Assembly (NCBI GenBank): GCA_027604505.1 | Contig: JADIIX010000051.1 | Location: 1 to 64,000 of the forward strand | DNA length: 64,000 nucleotides | Direction of reading: 5' to 3' | Origin: Gonapodya sp. JEL0774 | Lineage: Eukaryota; Monoblepharomycota; Monoblepharidomycetes; Monoblepharidales; Gonapodyaceae | Shown: positions 22,219 through 33,841 of the stretch, piece after piece | Position numbering within the stretch: the first letter of the stretch is position 1 | How the letters are laid out: each line of letters begins with the position of its first letter | Position numbers and translations under genes: made by a program | The notes under the pieces: model-generated | Seen by the model: only the letters and a program-made list of their open reading frames with translations | Databases searched by the model: none | What the model was told of the DNA's origin: nothing

Positions 22219-25101
22219 TCAAGGGATTATTGGCCCGTGATGCGTGGTATATGGGGTTCTCGTTTGGAGCCGCAGGCTTGGAAGCGTTTTGGTGGAATGG
22301 TGATGTGGCGAATGGTCCAGCATACCCGCCGTGGTTGTCAATGAGGAAGATTCTGGCAGGGTCCCTGTATGGTGATTGGGGACTACTTTCCCTGCAAAGG
22401 ACTCAGCGGACATCTTTAACTGTATCAGACCCCCGCGGTTAAGCGACTGTCGTCCACAGTCGTACTGTCTATGACCTCACCTTTTTAAGTTTCATCAGCT
22501 CTTCACTGAGACGCAAATTCATGGCTTGCAATGCTGACGCGCTACGTTCGACAATCTCGCGCTCATTTCGAAACATCTCTATCCGTTCTTTGTCCGGCAA
22601 CAGATGTGAACACTGAACATTGAGATTTCATTAGCATTAGTACTCACGCTGTAGGGCCTCCATTAGCTCCGTAGCTGACATGGCGCTGCTTTTAGCGAAT
22701 GCTGTGTCCTGAAATGGTGGTTTTACGAAAGACTGCAACTTAGTATCGCGGTCCAACAATTTCTCACTTCAGTCAACACGCGAATTCTGCCTTCGTAAAT
22801 TTGCTTCTCAGATGTAAATTGATTAATGAGCAGGGTAGATTGGGCTTGCACATTCTCTAATGCCTTCCGAAGTTCTAGCACAGCTTGCTTCTGTTTTGAG
22901 CATTCATCTTGAAGTTCAGCAATTTGGACCTTCTGGCCTTCACTCAATTGTTGCAAGTTCTCAGATTGCACCTTTGAGTTCTCCAAATCGTTGCGGATCA
23001 AATCTTCAGCCAATTTCAGTTCTTGGTTGCGGTTCTCAAGCTGCCCCGTCTCATCTCATGTCTGCCTTGAAAACGCTTCCAACTGGACCGATTTTCTTGC
23101 ACTTGAGCAAGCTGTTCTTAAAGGCCAATTTTCTCACATTCTATGTGTGCGATACTGCATTTAAGCCGCTGTACTTCCTCTTCAAGTTCCACCACCTCCG
23201 TCACCCCTGCAGAAAGCTCGAGAATTTTATGTTCCGCAACTGCTTTCCGCTCAGTGATTCGTTTTGGATCTTCTTTGATCGCAGCGAGTTCCTGAGTTTT
23301 GTTCAGAGCTTCGCTGTTATGAAAACTACATTTGATTCCCGAGGACGATGAGCTGGCATTAAGTCTGGCGGAACGCATCTTGATGTCGAAGGAACATAAG
23401 CATTTCATCTCACATCATGTACGATAGAGCCGCCAAGTTTTCGTCTCGCTCACGTTGAGCAGTTGCAAGAGACCCTGTAGATTGTTCACCATGACCTCCA
23501 AATTGTAAGTATGTTCTTGCTTCGCCAACTGGGAGGCAAATTTCATCACATATCATCGCTGAATCTTGACTTTGAATGAAATCTCACTAACTCGACTTTC
23601 ATTTTCAAAACAGTTCTCCGGATCGGTGCGCAGCCTCCTTTTTGAGAGACTCGTTAAGGATGTTCTGAGAGACCAAAGTTGCTGCACCAGCGCAAAGTTT
23701 CCTTTCATTGTTGCTGCATTCTGGGACTGGGGCAAGTTCATCTGCAAACGGCATTGCACCAGTTCCATATTTTCTTTCCACTACAAGGTCTCGAAGGTTG
23801 CGGATTGTATGTTCGGGATCGCGAACCTGTGGCAGACGAAAGTCACGCGCAGAATGCAGTATCTGCGTTTCACCGCCCCGCAGACTAACCGTGATTGTAT
23901 CGTCCAGAAGTTCGGCAATAACCTCCGTCTCGGAAACCAATGTCTCGTTCAGAGACATTTCTGACTTGTGGGTCAGCAGAGACGGCACTCAAGAAGTGGA
24001 AATTGCCTTTCACCTCCCACTTTGACGTGGGAAGCCCTAAACTCTCCTGGGATACGTTTCTCGTCCCTCTCCTCAAACTTCTTTGCAATATTGCCAATGA
24101 GCGATGCCAGATCCGGATCACTCAGCCGTTTCTCTGGCGCAATGGAGGGAATATCGAGTGTTGTAATTCGTCGGTGCGGTGATGAATTAGAAGATCCAGC
24201 AGTAGAATTTCGGACAAAAGCGGGTTGAGTGGGAGATTGCAACAGAAGAGGCGAATCTTCACTGAATCTGAGCATAGCTTTTGAAGCAATTGCGATATGA
24301 GTCATTAAAGGGGCAGATGGTTGCTTATCGTTGACCGAGTGCAAATTTGGGTTCTCTTCGATTCCCTCCGCCGAAGAATTCATCAGAAGATTTGAACATA
24401 GATCTTCTGGAGTTGGTGACTTCCTATCGGTTACATTTGCGTCCGCCAGTAGTGAGGATTGCGAGGGTTGTACCGGAAAGTCGAACATCGGTGATGTGAA
24501 CTCCAGCGTCGTGGGGGGAGCGGACGCACTGCGCGAGATTCCGGCAAAACATAAGGTGCCTTGGTGCATCTCGAGAACAAATGAGATGGAGCTCGACCTC
24601 GAACCAGGTTCCTCGTCCGTTTGTGAGTTTGCCCTTGAGGTCTGGTGGACTTCTTCAAGAAGAACCATTTTCGTTCAGACTGCACAATCAAGCATTAAGC
24701 CTGCAACTCTAGGTAGGAAGGCCTGTACTAAGTATCACTCACCAATGTCGGCGTCAACCGCCGCAATTTCCTTTGACTTATTCGCAACCCATTGTCCAGC
24801 AAGGACTGGACCAGCACTCACAGCAAGTCCAGAAGAGTCCGACAGTTCTGAATCCGTGCTTTCTAGAAGAGTCGGATCAATCGAAGGAGTTTTCTCCGGT
24901 GCCACTTCTGTTGTAGACTTCTTGCCCAAACTTGTGCCTTGTTGACGGGTACCAACGATTCAGGAGTTCATGCACATCGCCCTTACAACTGGTAAGCCCC
25001 GCGCCGCGCGATTGACCATCTCACTCACCTGCGTGTTTGTTCTCCTTCCGCAGTCCCAACGTCAGATTGGCCATTTCGGTCATTTCACTCTCCCCAAACA
25101 T
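22219..25101 (-). CDS. Second long coiled-coil protein
   Basis: The gene reads from ATG at 25101 (MFGESEMTEMANLTLGLRKE) through an intron to a Ser/Glu-rich region (STDSELSDSSGLAVSAG) and a 200-residue disordered Ser/Pro segment. Then follow SEMSLNETLVSETEVIAELL and DPEHTIRNLRDLV. Several coiled-coil exons follow further down (about 23400-23130 with EVVELEEEVQRLKCSI; 23013-22770 with QKVQIAELQDECSKQKQ; 22610-22485 with DKERIEMFRNEREIVERS). A final exon, joining in phase at 22420, gives a His/Ser/Thr-rich tail with a stop at 22219. The exon chain between 23700 and 23400 is not resolved. Adjacent to another coiled-coil gene in the same orientation, but no sequence similarity between them is visible. 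Function unknown; a scaffold role is only a guess. Confidence 0.5.
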
Positions 25102-25527
25102 TTCCTGAGTCGTTCTCGTCAGATTCTCTCGAGAAAGAAGCAAACGGTGACATATAAACGGATCACGCTCGATAGATGGGTCCCTGGTGTCTGCTCCTGG
25201 TGATTCAAAGGTCAGCAGCTGATCAACTAAAGGAAGGAGTTATATGGATCAAAACAAGCGACTGAGAATAAAATCGCTGAGTAGATAAAATGCAAGATCT
25301 GCGCACGCGAATCGTCAGGCATTGTCGGGTGACGACGTGGAGGTGTTTCGTCTTCGCATTAGTACACCCCGTGCGCAGTTTCATGCAAGGCTATATTGCC
25401 AGGACCGCACTCAGTCACCGCGCAGAACGCCGGACTCGATTAATATAATCCCAATGACTACACTGTAAATACAGGCAAAACACAACTCTTCTTCATCTAA
25501 TACCTTCCATCGGCCGATTTTTGGTTG
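25102..25527. other. Divergent intergenic spacer
   Basis: This spacer lies between the divergent coiled-coil gene and the unrecognised gene starting at 25528. It probably carries promoters for both. No gene is seen. Confidence 0.35.
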
Positions 25528-26207
25528 ATGTGTGTTTGGAACTGGACATCCCGCCGTCCTTACTCGAATGGAAACCCCTTCAAGAAACCTCGTCCAAAAC
25601 ACTCGGAGCCAAGATTCCCCACGACAAATTCATTCTGTCTAGACAACGCTAGCGATTTATGGGAGAATCCAGGAAAATCGAAGTGCAGGGTCGATGTAGT
25701 CCGGGAAACAAGCACCGTTGTCTACCAATTCTCTCCCAAAATGCCTGATGGCAGTTCCTTTGTCCCGATTGGTCCTTCCCGAAGGTAATGCGGGGATGGG
25801 ATGCTCATTTATATCTGAAAAGAGTGGTGGGTGGGCCATCAATTGCCATTCGCGCACGGAAGAAAGTCACCATGACTGATTCATTACTCCCCCCATCATC
25901 ATTGGATCTGCATGGTGCCGGTGAAGATTTCCTTGCCGAAGACGATACAAAGCCAATGCAATTCTGGTATTGTTTTTTATTATTTAAAACTGGCGAGTAA
26001 AGGTCTTCGAGTACGGAAAAAAGTCCAGCTGTCGTGCGGTCACCTGGCCGCGTGGAGTGTGGAGCCACCCCTTCTCAAGCATATCATCCCCATGCGACTA
26101 CACTGGAGGGTACATCACTGGTATACATCAAAAAGATCAAGATTTGGGGAAACCAAAAAGAGGAGACGTGTACGTCATATCAAGAAGGCCTCAATCTCAA
26201 AAGATGA
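25528..26207 (+). CDS. Unrecognised three-exon gene (201 residues)
   Basis: Exons 25528-25784, 25823-25966 and 26003-26207 join in phase with short introns of 38 and 36 nt, and the total is an exact codon multiple. The protein begins MCVWNWTSRRPYSNG. It contains a basic Pro/Lys patch (KKPRPKHSEPR), a mixed alpha/beta-looking centre (CRVDVVRETSTVVYQFSPKM), an acidic stretch (GEDFLAEDDTKPMQFW) and a Ser/Pro region. No transmembrane helix or known motif is evident. The evidence is the consistent splice phase alone, so a chance assembly cannot be excluded. It ends about 150 bases from the convergent PB1/ZZ gene. Confidence 0.4.
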
Positions 26208-26359
26208 TCATGCTTACACTGACTGGTCGGTGTGGGAGTACCGCAAATTATTTTTGTATTTTATTGCAAGTAATAGCAGAAACTACATCTCAAGCTCCAC
26301 TCCAAACGAAAAACATTCAAGTGCAAGATCATCACAACCACTCAATTCAGACTCCCAAT

Positions 26360-28676
26360 TCAAAACCAACCCCTTCCGTCTCTCCCTGCTCCTCCGAATG
26401 GCCCCCACCACCCAAAGGCACCAGGACCACCCCATGGCGGTGGCGGCATTCCTTCGCGAGCGGCACCCTCGGCGGGAGGCATTGGCGGCATTGGCGGCAT
26501 GGGTGGCACGGGTGGCATCGGGGGCATACCGTGAGGGAATCCCCATGGACCGTGACCGTGACCGTACGGGTGAGCTCCCGGTGGACCGTGGTGTCGTCCC
26601 CTCCTGTGCGGACCTCCCCACCTCGACGGGCCGGCACCTGATCCAGATGCTTCCGCTTCGTCCGACGAAGACGACACTGCGGTTCCGTCACGCTCGCATT
26701 TCGCCCACTTGCGACCCTTGAGCATATCCTCGATGACACGCTGGATCTCTCCGTTGTGCTTGCGCAGAAGGTGGCGGGCGATCCTCTCCTGCTTAACGCG
26801 GCGTTCAGGGGTAGACGAGTCGAAGTCAAGCACGGCCGCGATTTGCGCCAGAGCAGCAGCGTCGAAAGCCGCGGGGGTCCCCATAGCGGTGAAGTCGTGG
26901 GTGGGGTGAACATCGGCAGCCTTGGCGTGGCACGCATTGCACAGGTCGTAGTTGGAGCACGTTTGGCACTGGGTATGGAGAGAGAAAGGCTGATCAATCG
27001 ACTGGTTCAAGCGAAATCAACAGATATCATGGAGTACACACCTTAAACCGTTCCACGAGACCGTTCTTGCCGCATCCATCGCACGTGACCGTGTTCCAGA
27101 ATCCGTCCGGTTGGGCGATCGGGACAAACTCGTGCGACACATCGTGGAGTTCTTGCTTCTTGACGTTGCATTCGTCGCAAAGATCGTAATCTATGAGAAG
27201 GTGACACGTGCGAATATTCGTTTCAGCAAAACGATACGTTTACATGGTTCAAGGTAAAGCACACAAAAGCTCACCATTGCATGTCTGGCATCTCCACCTA
27301 GTCCCGACCCACTCTTTCTTCGAGCATCCATCGCAAGTGACTCCCCACCACCTCTTGTCGGCTTCTGGGTCCCCCATCCTCCTCATCCACCTCCCAAAGT
27401 GGCGACCACCAGGGCCATGGTGGTGTCCATGATGTCCAGGTCCACGTGCTTCCCTCGAGGTGCCAAGAAGTTCTCCGAGAGGGCCTTCTACTGTGATTCC
27501 CCACGATCTGGAGGCGAGAGATGGCCCAAGGTCCCGGATGAGCCTCGGGATGTACGATCTAGGAGCGGACTCGATGAGCGAGAGCACAGTGTCGACCTGG
27601 GGCTGCAAGTTCGCCAAAAAGGCCTGGTAGGCAGCCTCCTCCTCCTCGGCGCGGCGACGAGCTTCGGCCTCCTCTGCCGCACGGCGTGCGGCTGCTTCGG
27701 CTTGCTGAGCTGCACGTTGAGCAGCTTCCTGGGCGGCTCTGACAGCTGCTTCGGCGGCTTTGGCAGCGGCTTCTTCAGCACGTTGGGCGGCTTGGACAGC
27801 TGCTTGCTCTGCCTGTTGGCGGGCTGACTCGGCTTCGGCCTCGGCCTCGGCCTCCTTCTGGATGCGAGCTGCGCCGACCTCAGCAGTTTCAGTGTCGGAG
27901 ACGGTCTTATGTGAGGGGAAAGCGAAGGTGAGTCATGCGAACGGTGACAAGGTGACACAAGCGAAGTGCAAACGAGGTCCAGTCGAGACTGACAGCAGCT
28001 CCAGAATGCACAGCAGAAAATACTTTGTGGATACGAAGTGAGATATGCACCTTATGCCACTCCTCAATGTTACAAGTGCGGATCCAAAAGCAACAACTCG
28101 CACGGGTGCGTTCACGAAATTGTGCTAACAAGCACAGGAAACTCACCATCTTCTCAACACCCTGCCTTGCATTCTCCACCACCATGATAAACGCGTCCTT
28201 GGATTCCTTGTTGGGTTGCGCAGCCTCGGGGTTCACGGTGACCACTTCGACACGCACTGCGCGAGCTCCAGAGGCGCCAGTAGACCTCTGAGCGTAGTTG
28301 AGGAGCTCCTGAAATTCGGGATTGGTATCGATGGTGACTGAGGAAAGGGACATCGGAGGTCGGTGAGTGAAATGTATGAGCCGCACGGTACAACCAGCCA
28401 GTAGTGGAAGAACGAGAGCTGTGTACTCACTCTTGTCACCATCCTCGTCCACATAGGTAACAGAGATCTGTTGGTTAGCGGGGATAGAGTGCGAGGCGCG
28501 AATTCGCTCAACGAGCTGCATGAAGGGACATGTGTCACGACTTTGCTGAGAAACACCCGCAGACAACGCCAAAGAGCGCAAAAGAGCAAGGAACGTACCT
28601 CATCCCATGAACTTGGATTGTTAATGAGCCTGGTGGCTCCTCCGAATGCGACTTTGATTCCAACAGGCTGACTCAT
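26360..28676 (-). CDS. PB1 - ZZ - ZZ - UBA-like protein (p62/NBR1-type architecture)
   Basis: Six exons (28599-28676, 28431-28515, 28147-28337, 27275-27905, 27042-27190, 26360-26968) sum to 580 residues in frame. Residues 5-85 are a PB1 domain: the basic-face IKVAFGGATRL, then the acidic OPCA motif YVDEDGDKITI, then PEFQELLNYA. An Ala/Glu/Arg coiled coil follows. Two ZZ zinc fingers come next (CDGCSKKEWVGTRWRCQTCN...YDLCDEC and CDGCGKNGLVERFKCQTC...YDLCNACH). A helical segment resembling a UBA domain (ERIARHLLRKHNGEIQRVIEDML) lies near the C-terminus, before a Met/Pro/Gly-rich tail. PB1 plus ZZ plus UBA is the layout of selective-autophagy receptors p62 and NBR1. No FW domain is present and no convincing LC3-interacting motif outside the ZZ folds was found, so receptor function is inference. 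Confidence 0.8.
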
Positions 28677-29180
28677 TGGATAGAGATTCTTCTAATTCTC
28701 GTTGATGCAGAAGCTGGCTTTGTAAAAGAGAGCTCTCGATGTGTGCGGTTTCGATGAGAGCGAAGGAACCGATTGGGAACAGCGAGCGAACAGGTGCTCG
28801 ATTATAAAGTGGAGGAACACGCAAGAGCTTGCGTTTGTGGGTCGCGGGAGCTGCAGCCTCAAAGGGGTCCCAGCTTGCGACACTCCCCTCATAAGCATTC
28901 CACAATATTCCATTTTCTTCCACACCCAATGAATAGGAATTATGTAATAGTCTTCTCAGTTTACAAATGATGTGATCGTTGGAACCAGAAAATTCGCTCC
29001 TGAGTGGAACGAGTGCAAAAAAGTATTTTCAAAAATTAGTGGAGCTGCCTTATATTCCATAGATATTGCGTGAAGCATGACTTTCTCAGGCCACATTTTT
29101 AACTCATTCATCTCCGGGTGGGTTGCGAGTTCGGTCCATCAGCAGCCCGATTTCCGACCAACTATATTACATACATCAGA
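28677..29180. other. Divergent intergenic spacer
   Basis: This is the shared upstream region of the PB1/ZZ gene and the peroxisomal isomerase. No gene or clear repeat is seen. Confidence 0.4.
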
Positions 29181-30636
29181 ATGGCACCAACCACGTTTCC
29201 CGGCTTCAAGGAGCTGATTGTCTCAGTATCAGAAGATGGACAGGTACTTCAATACTCACGCGTGTGGTTGGGATGGTATCGGAAGCACTCAATAATTTGC
29301 TCCCGGAATTGATTCCAGATTGGAACCATCAAGTGAGCATGCTTCATCCACCGGGCTGTTATAGAAAACCTACACAATTATTCTTTGCGATCTGAATGGG
29401 GTTGCGTGTCGTGTCGTTGTCCCAGAATCAATCGCCCACAATCCTTGAATTCTCTCACTGCCGAAGTCAATGTCGAGCTTGCAAAGGCCCTGGTCATCCT
29501 CGCCAAGGTATCTTCAGGGTGATATTGATCCTTTGGAAACGGATGGTGTTTCAAGGAGCGATTTTCTTGATGCTCAATATTTAGCACCCGTCGACAGTCT
29601 TCACTGTGATCACTGGGGAAGGCAGATTCTTCTCATCTGGAGCAGATGTCCGTGGCTCCAGAGCTCTACCAGACTTGGAAACGGATGTGGAGAAGAAAAT
29701 CAGCAGAGTTGGCGCCATGGCCGTCACCATCGAATACCAACGTGTGAGCACCTGCGAACTCGGTCCCCGGCGCGACTCCGCCCCAACGTTCGCCTTCGCC
29801 CCGTCGCACAGCTCATGATTGAACACCCAAAACTCCTCATCATGGCGCTCAACGGGGGAATCATCGGCGTTGCGGCCGCTTGGTGCGGCTTCGCAGACAT
29901 TATCCTCGCTGCGGACTCGGCGTTCCTGCAGATCCCATTCTCGTCGCTCGGGCTCGTCCCAGAGGCCGGTACGGGTGTGACTTTCCCTGAGACGAGTAAG
30001 TAGTGGAAGCCTCCTGGTGTGTTGAGGGGAAATAGTTCGGGCGACCGCAAGCGGAATCCTGTGCTCGCTGTGCCTCTTCTGTTGTGGCCAATTAGAAATC
30101 GCTTTTTTTTGCCTGTCACACTTGCGACGCCCGATTGACCGATATGTATCTACACTCACACTACACATTTAAACCCTGTACTCACAGTGGGCATCCGCCT
30201 CGCCACCGAAGTCCTCGCCTTTGGCCGCAAAATCACCGCCCAGGAGATGCTCGAAATGCGCTTCATTAACAGAGTGTTCCCGACTGCAACGTTCCAGAAG
30301 GATGTGGACGCGTACCTCAACGAGCAGCTTGCGGTCAACGACGCGGGATCCATGCTCGTCGCCAAAAAGGTGAGGGAGCATGCTTTCTTTTGCCTGTTTT
30401 GTCCCTCTTCCTCGCAAGGCTCTCATTGTTGTTCTTTTCCATATCCCCCATATCCAATACCGCTCATCACCCGTCCATTCCCTCAGCTCCTCGTCCAACC
30501 CCGTCTTCAAAGTCGACTCATTGGCGTCACTGAAGCCAACAATGAGTTGAGCGAGCGGTTTATCACGGGGATTCCGGCAAAGCGGTTCGCTATCAAGGCC
30601 GCCCAGCTGGCGGCAAAGAGGAAAAGCAAACTGTAA
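29181..30636 (+). CDS. Peroxisomal enoyl-CoA delta-isomerase / hydratase (crotonase fold)
   Basis: The product belongs to the crotonase superfamily, closest in layout to Eci1/Dci1 (delta3,delta2-enoyl-CoA isomerase of unsaturated fatty-acid beta-oxidation). Visible blocks are RINRPQSLNSLTAEV, the oxyanion-hole ITGEGRFFSSGADVRG, then HPKLLIMALNGGIIGVAAAW, ILAADSAFLQIPFSSLGLVPEAG, and EMRFINRVFP. The last three residues are SKL, a canonical peroxisomal targeting signal type 1. Exons start at 29181 (MAPTTFPGFKELIVSV), about 29446, 29583, 29812, 30189 and 30487. The join between the first two exons does not keep the frame with ordinary sites, so a small exon or a sequence error lies between 29243 and 29446. 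Confidence 0.85.
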
Positions 30637-31172
30637 CAGTAATTCCACATTTATGAGATTGTAAATCGATGGTGATTTCGGTTTTGCAAATGAATTCCGC
30701 TTGAGACGAGCTCCAATCACAATTGTGTTATTCAAACAAGGCAAATTGGAAAGAGTACAACAAGATTGCCATCAGAAGTATAGGTGGAATTGTCGAGTAT
30801 GATACGTCCGATATCCCCGCCAACAGTTCTTCGCATCAGATATCCGCTTCCTGAGCTGACCCCTCGTGTCAACTGGCATACCGCAGAATATCATGCGCCT
30901 TAGGGCCAGGACGGGAATCTCAACCACTTGGGAGTCCACTCAGCATATCTACGGATCCGAAGGAAAAATCTCGTGTTGAAACCGTCCGAGCCGTGTCCAT
31001 GGTGAAAACACACCTACTTACCCCGGAGTGATCCTACCCGCCGGCATTATATACCTCCCAGAAGAAGTGTTGAGCATCATTGCAGTGGCGAGGTAGAGCT
31101 ATTCACAAGCAAAAGCGTTTACTTTAGAATGTTTTGAGAGAAGCCGTCGTCCCTAGTAACGGAGTTCGCTCG
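30637..31172. other. Intergenic, convergent
   Basis: The isomerase and the transporter both end facing this interval. Only short open frames are present, and I see no gene. Confidence 0.4.
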
Positions 31173-32385
31173 TCAAACACTCACTCCAGAGAAGCCGCAA
31201 CACAACCCGAAAGCGCCCGAAGCGGTTTTACAGTGTTCATTATCTGAGTGTGGTAGAATTGAGAGTGAATGTAGATGATCGTGGGGGAACCAGATCAAAT
31301 CGTCCTTACATCCACCAGCAGCTCCGACAAAAAACAGCAGCGAGGCGAACCCGAACACCATCTGCATCCGGAGGTGAAGTCAAACGCTGAACGATAATCA
31401 CTGTATAGGTAATATCTTTCACCTGAAGAGCGACCGCTATCGTAAGAAACAAGAGGTCATTTGTGAGATGGACCGGTCGTATTTGCAAGATGGACGTGCT
31501 TCTCACCGATGCGTGAGGCCATCAAGAACAGAACAAAGGCCAAATATCCGTACAAAGAATAGAAGATAGCAAGGCCGACCTGCAGAAGGGTTGCAGAAAG
31601 GTTGCAGGACGAGCATACTCTATACATCAATGAGCAAACAGAACAGTCGACCTTACTTTGGATTTCAGAGAAGCTGCACCGCCAACTCCATAAGCTCCCG
31701 TAAGGACGAGTATGTAATAGAGCGCGACCCCCATAAAGAAGGCGCCCCAAGTAACAAAGCATGTGCTACAGGCATTAGAATCGTGAATCTCCTAGCACAG
31801 ATCAGTCGCATCGAAAGATTGTACCGACCTTCCGAATGGGTTCTTTTTCTTGTATTCAAGGAGACCTGTGATTACGGGCGGCGGGTCATTCAAGGAAGCT
31901 CAGTGATCTTGTGAAAGTACAATTGAACGTACCAGCAATGATCTGCGCAATCCCGCCGTGGAACTACGTAGGAGATGTCCAAATTACTAGCAGAAAAAAG
32001 TTGTGACGAACGCAAATCACCTTACCAGCACTATCGGCATTATCAAATCCGCTCTGTGAAAACGTAGCGTAAGACAGTTAGGAGGTGGGAGCAACGATAG
32101 TGTTGTTGAAACTCACGAAGCAGCTTCAGGAACCTCTAGATTCATAAAACCAAAAAGAATCGTAGAGATTGAGAAGGCGAAAAGACCCAGAGGGCTGAAA
32201 AGATGACGGTGGGTGAACTTCTCACACGCTCATTGTTCGCGGTTCACGTACGAAGGATCAACGATCGTTTCAGCCGTATCCATGATAGCAACATGATACA
32301 GCAGTGGCTCGCGTTCAACCTGGTGCTTGAGCATCTTGGAGGTATCATCGGCTTGAGCTTCAACGTCCGGAACGGGGAGAGGCAT
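31173..32385 (-). CDS. GPR1/FUN34/YaaH family membrane transporter (acetate/ammonia type)
   Basis: Minus-strand exons encode a hydrophilic start (MPLPVPDVEAQADDTSKML) and then the family segments PLGLFAFSISTILFGFMNLEV, FHGGIAQIIAG, LLEYKKKNPFG-STCFVTWGAFF, VGLAIFYSLYGYLAFVLFLMAS and KTASGAFGLCCG. The order and spacing match the six-helix GPR1/FUN34/YaaH family, which includes yeast Ato1-3 and bacterial SatP and moves acetate or succinate and possibly ammonium. Small exons of 20-100 nt make the exact splice pattern uncertain between 31300 and 31500 and at the first intron (about 32220). The substrate cannot be read from the sequence. Start is the ATG at 32385. Confidence 0.75.
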
Positions 32386-33175
32386 TCTTTAGTTCTCAAA
32401 TGGGGTCAATGTGAAGCTTCAGTAGATTCTTGGTTGTTCTTCACTCGAAGCTGATGTGAAAGGAAAGCTTCAGTTAGAAAGTAGGTATTTCGGAAGTGGT
32501 TTAAATAGTGACTCAGACTGGTGTCACCCATTACAGTAGTGACTCACTCTGTCACCAACGGGCAAGAAAGAGCCTCCATCGCTCCAGTATGCAATAGTCA
32601 TCTTATTGGAACTTCGTCTCGATTTTAATGTGAAGGAAACTCTGAAGAGCACATATAGCACGTTCAGCTTATGTATCACTTGAAATGAATACTGGAACGG
32701 TCCCGAACAGGGGCATCATTCTTTTGTCTCCCGCTCCTGATCATGCTGAGTTCCGCCGGCATTCAGCACTACTTTTCAAACAAAGCGCGGAATCAGCGAA
32801 TCTCTATACGCATGGAAATGTTCCTATCGTGCAAGAAACAGGACGGTACTGACTAAACGGTGCAACAGTCAGCCAAGTCACCAGCACTCCCGCCACCCCC
32901 GCCAAACACCTTTCCCAATACGTATTTTACAACAGTGCAAAGGAGGCTTAAATCACGCGTAAGCGGAGTATAAAATGAGAGTTCACGCTGACTGAGTTGG
33001 AAATGTGGGCTCGGATTGAGTAGAACCCCGACCTGCACGAGGGTGTAGCTTCACAGGACACACTGGACACACCAGTCCGTGTGTGGGGAATAGTGGCAAG
33101 TTCCATGAGGCTCAACCTAAGCTTTTCTTTGTCCACCAATCGCAAAGTCAGCAAGTTCCCAGATTTCTGTTGGCG
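32386..33175. other. Intergenic, no gene seen
   Basis: Upstream flank of the transporter gene. Open frames on either strand are short and without family similarity. Confidence 0.4.
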
Positions 33176-33350
33176 AGTTGGTGTGTTTGCGAGTTGTTTG
33201 CAGGTTACATTATAAGTGGTGTGTTTGCGAGTTTGCGAGTTACGAGTTACAAAATAAGACAGTTGAGAAAATTGTTTGGGCTCCTCGAAGGGCTCGCAAA
33301 TTCGACGTGTACCGGGGGTCTGTTTGCGAGTTGTTTGCGAGTTACACATA
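33176..33350 (+). repeat. Minisatellite-like array of GTTTGCGAGTT-type units
   Basis: Imperfect units of about 10-12 bases (variants of TGTTTGCGAGTT, with GTTTGCAGGTT) recur in two clusters, 33176-33245 and 33321-33347, separated by unique sequence. Units are degenerate and without spacers, so this is not a CRISPR array. Confidence 0.6.
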
Positions 33351-33841
33351 TTCTGAAAGAAGAAATCCACTTCGAGGTGTCACGGTGGATGTACAAGTAA
33401 CTGTGGCGAGCACACGTGGCGGTGTGGATGGGCTGTGGTCATGGCAGTTGCTTGATCAAGTCTGTCCGTTCGCCAAGACCACAATGGACCCCCGTTCTCT
33501 TCCCCCCGGTGAGTGGCGACGGGATTGCTGCACGAGTCTAGAGACGTCTCCCCGCCGTCTGAGACGGCAAGCGACGCGATTCCCAGTTACGGTGTTGAAT
33601 TGAGATAATTGAGTCTCACCTCTCCTTGATTCCTCCACACTCCGCTCGTTGCAACCTACTGTTTATCGTCTCTACTATCTAATCCGTTACCTCGTCCGCT
33701 AGGTTGGATCTCCCAGGTATGTGTGCCATCGTTTAGCCAGAAACATGATGATCATTCGTACTCAATTTCATCAATCCCGGCTGCGGAAATCTAGTATGAC
33801 CAAAACTCAGGACGATACTACTTCGTGCTGACCACGTCAAA

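Noticed and set aside
22099-22442. Plus-strand hydrophobic open frame (start MWSFPQLLIFLVANAAAS) continuing in a second frame as DAWYMGFSFGAAG
   Set aside because: The two halves are in different frames with no usable splice between them, and the minus-strand coiled-coil gene's last exon occupies the same bases in phase. I could not decide strongly enough to call it.
27399-27827. Long plus-strand Cys/Gly/Ser-rich frame opposite the PB1/ZZ gene
   Set aside because: It is the antisense reading of the Ala/Glu/Arg-rich coiled coil; composition is an artefact of the real gene's codons.
32203-32454. Plus-strand frame over the 5' end of the transporter gene
   Set aside because: It mirrors the minus-strand coding exon (MPLPVPDVEAQ...) and has no motif of its own.
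33176-33350. CRISPR-like array
   Set aside because: Units are short, degenerate and contiguous, with no regular spacers, and the genome is eukaryotic.
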